A DNA stretch of 35,358 nucleotides from a virus. Position numbers and translations under genes: made by a program. This document shows positions 34,788 through 35,358 of the stretch, piece by piece. The notes beneath the pieces are model-generated. The model had not been told where the DNA came from. It saw only the letters and a program-made list of their open reading frames with translations, and did not search any database. The DNA is taken from positions 1 through 35,358 of the IMG/VR virus record IMGVR_UViG_3300029812_000111; one strand, given 5' to 3'. The stretch's first letter is position 1; the number at the start of each line of letters is the position of its first letter.

Positions 34788-35131
34788 AAACAAAAAAATT
34801 CAGAATTTGGGATAAAAATGGAGATAATCCACAAGAAAAAGGTCTTAAAGGGATAATGATATGCCATGAATATCTCATAAATCATCCTAAAATTTTAATT
34901 AAAGCAATAAAAGGCGAAGGCGATTATATTCTCATGCAATTCATCGGACTTTTAGATTCTGAAGAAAAAGAGATTTATGAATCTGACAAAATTAAAATGG
35001 ACGATGGAGAAATTGGTATTGTAAAATGTCGAGGCCCATATTATACTGTTAATGGGGCGATTCTCGGATGTGATGATTTAGAAGGACAAAATTTAATTGT
35101 TATAGGGAATGAATATGAAAATCCTGAATAA
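34784..35131 (+). CDS. YopX-like protein
   Basis: 115 aa. The family signature is complete: KFRIWDK near the start, then ILMQFIGLLDSEEKEIYESD (where YTGLkDkngkeIYEGD is usual), an antiparallel strand stretch IKMDDGEIGIVKCRGPYYTV and the ending VIGNEYENPE. YopX proteins are small double-psi or OB-like proteins of unknown function that are common in phages of Firmicutes and Bacteroidetes. Starts by ATGA overlap with the NinG-like gene and its TAA overlaps the next ATG. Confidence 0.85.
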   Translation: MKTKKFRIWDKNGDNPQEKGLKGIMICHEYLINHPKILIKAIKGEGDYILMQFIGLLDSEEKEIYESDKIKMDDGEIGIVKCRGPYYTVNGAILGCDDLEGQNLIVIGNEYENPE

Positions 35132-35310
35132 TGGCAAGGCTAAAATCTGAACAGCTAACAGAACAATTGCTTCATATTATGACAGAAATTCAGAAACTTA
35201 AAAAACAGCATAAGAATTTCGAGTATTATAAACCACTTGAAATTAATTTAATCAATACCGAGAAATTAGTTCATGAGTTAACTTTATCAATAAAAAATCA
35301 AATAAAATGA
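35131..35310 (+). CDS. 59-aa coiled-coil protein
   Basis: The start is a one-base overlap with the YopX stop (TAATG), and the stop overlaps the next gene (ATGA). The sequence is a long helix with leucine-rich heptads: LKSEQLTEQLLHIMTEIQKL, then EINLINTEKLVHELTLSIKN. No motif. Likely an oligomerising accessory protein; not recognised. Confidence 0.6.
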   Translation: MARLKSEQLTEQLLHIMTEIQKLKKQHKNFEYYKPLEINLINTEKLVHELTLSIKNQIK

Positions 35311-35358
35311 AGGCAGAAATCGTGTTAGATGATATTGAGAAATTACTCAAAATCGAAG
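35307..35358 (+). CDS. 5' end of a gene leaving at the right edge
   Basis: Seventeen codons are visible (MKAEIVLDDIEKLLKIE) before the window ends. The start overlaps the upstream stop by four bases, the same junction type used by its neighbours. An acidic helical start; no family can be assigned. Confidence 0.55.
   Translation, partial: MKAEIVLDDIEKLLKIE

Noticed and set aside
1-35358. CRISPR array, tRNA genes, integrase and attachment sites
   Set aside because: I looked for spaced repeats, cloverleaf-like segments and tyrosine or serine recombinase motifs and saw none; absence outside the window cannot be judged.

Overview
This window is a contiguous piece of a tailed double-stranded DNA phage (siphovirus-like, HK97-type head), probably infecting a Bacteroidetes host. 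Three things point to that host group. The DNA is AT-rich and most starts lack a Shine-Dalgarno sequence, showing an A-rich or AATC-ATG context instead. Promoter-like boxes match TAnnTTTG (TATCTTTG at 3333, 9697 and 28486). Signal peptides end in QAQ or YSQ and lipoboxes precede Cys as in that phylum. Both edges cut through genes, so the genome continues in both directions. I see no integrase, tRNA, rRNA or CRISPR array.

Layout. (1) 1-2908: a run of very small, tightly packed accessory genes, with two related zinc-ribbon proteins (one fused to an HNH nuclease), a truncated DUF1643 remnant, a one-helix membrane protein and a 190-aa family with RAMP-like C-terminal glycine pattern. (2) 2909-3408: a gene-free control region with hairpins, an intrinsic terminator and the promoter of the late operon. 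(3) 3409-16407: packaging, head and connector genes in canonical order (TerS, TerL, portal, MuF-type head protein, prohead protease, major capsid protein, connectors, tail completion, tail terminator, tail tube, and gpG/gpGT chaperones with a -1 frameshift on A10). Embedded here are a strongly structured non-coding stretch between terL and portal, an asparagine-synthetase-like PP-loop enzyme, two secreted-looking proteins and an HNH/AP2 endonuclease. (4) 16408-23359: a glycosyltransferase and a methyltransferase, then tape measure, a large tail-tip protein and a repeat-containing tail fibre, closed by a bidirectional terminator. (5) 23430-24108: a two-gene minus-strand island (31-aa membrane peptide and lipoprotein) and a structured non-coding stretch. 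(6) 24198-28473: a second fibre/baseplate group (one protein with signal peptide, one BppU-like), an HNH gene, then the lysis cassette: coiled-coil membrane protein, holin-like protein, GH108 endolysin and a single-gene u-spanin candidate. (7) 28486-29467: a promoter with a compact double-hairpin RNA/terminator, a GIY-YIG endonuclease, and an early promoter. (8) 29468-35358: early genes, mostly small and unknown, with an XRE regulator, a frameshifted DUF6166 gene, an ERF single-strand annealing protein, a methyltransferase-like protein, a NinG-like protein and a YopX-like protein.

How it works together: the right-hand early operon supplies recombination and host-takeover functions and probably continues beyond the window. 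The late promoter at 3333 drives packaging and morphogenesis. Overlapping ATGA and TAATG junctions, and TAATCATG junctions with a two-base gap, imply widespread translational coupling. The items most worth attention are the structured RNA between terL and portal, the PP-loop enzyme in the head module, the signal peptides on proteins encoded among virion genes, the antisense lipoprotein pair and the small hairpin transcript at 28494-28580.
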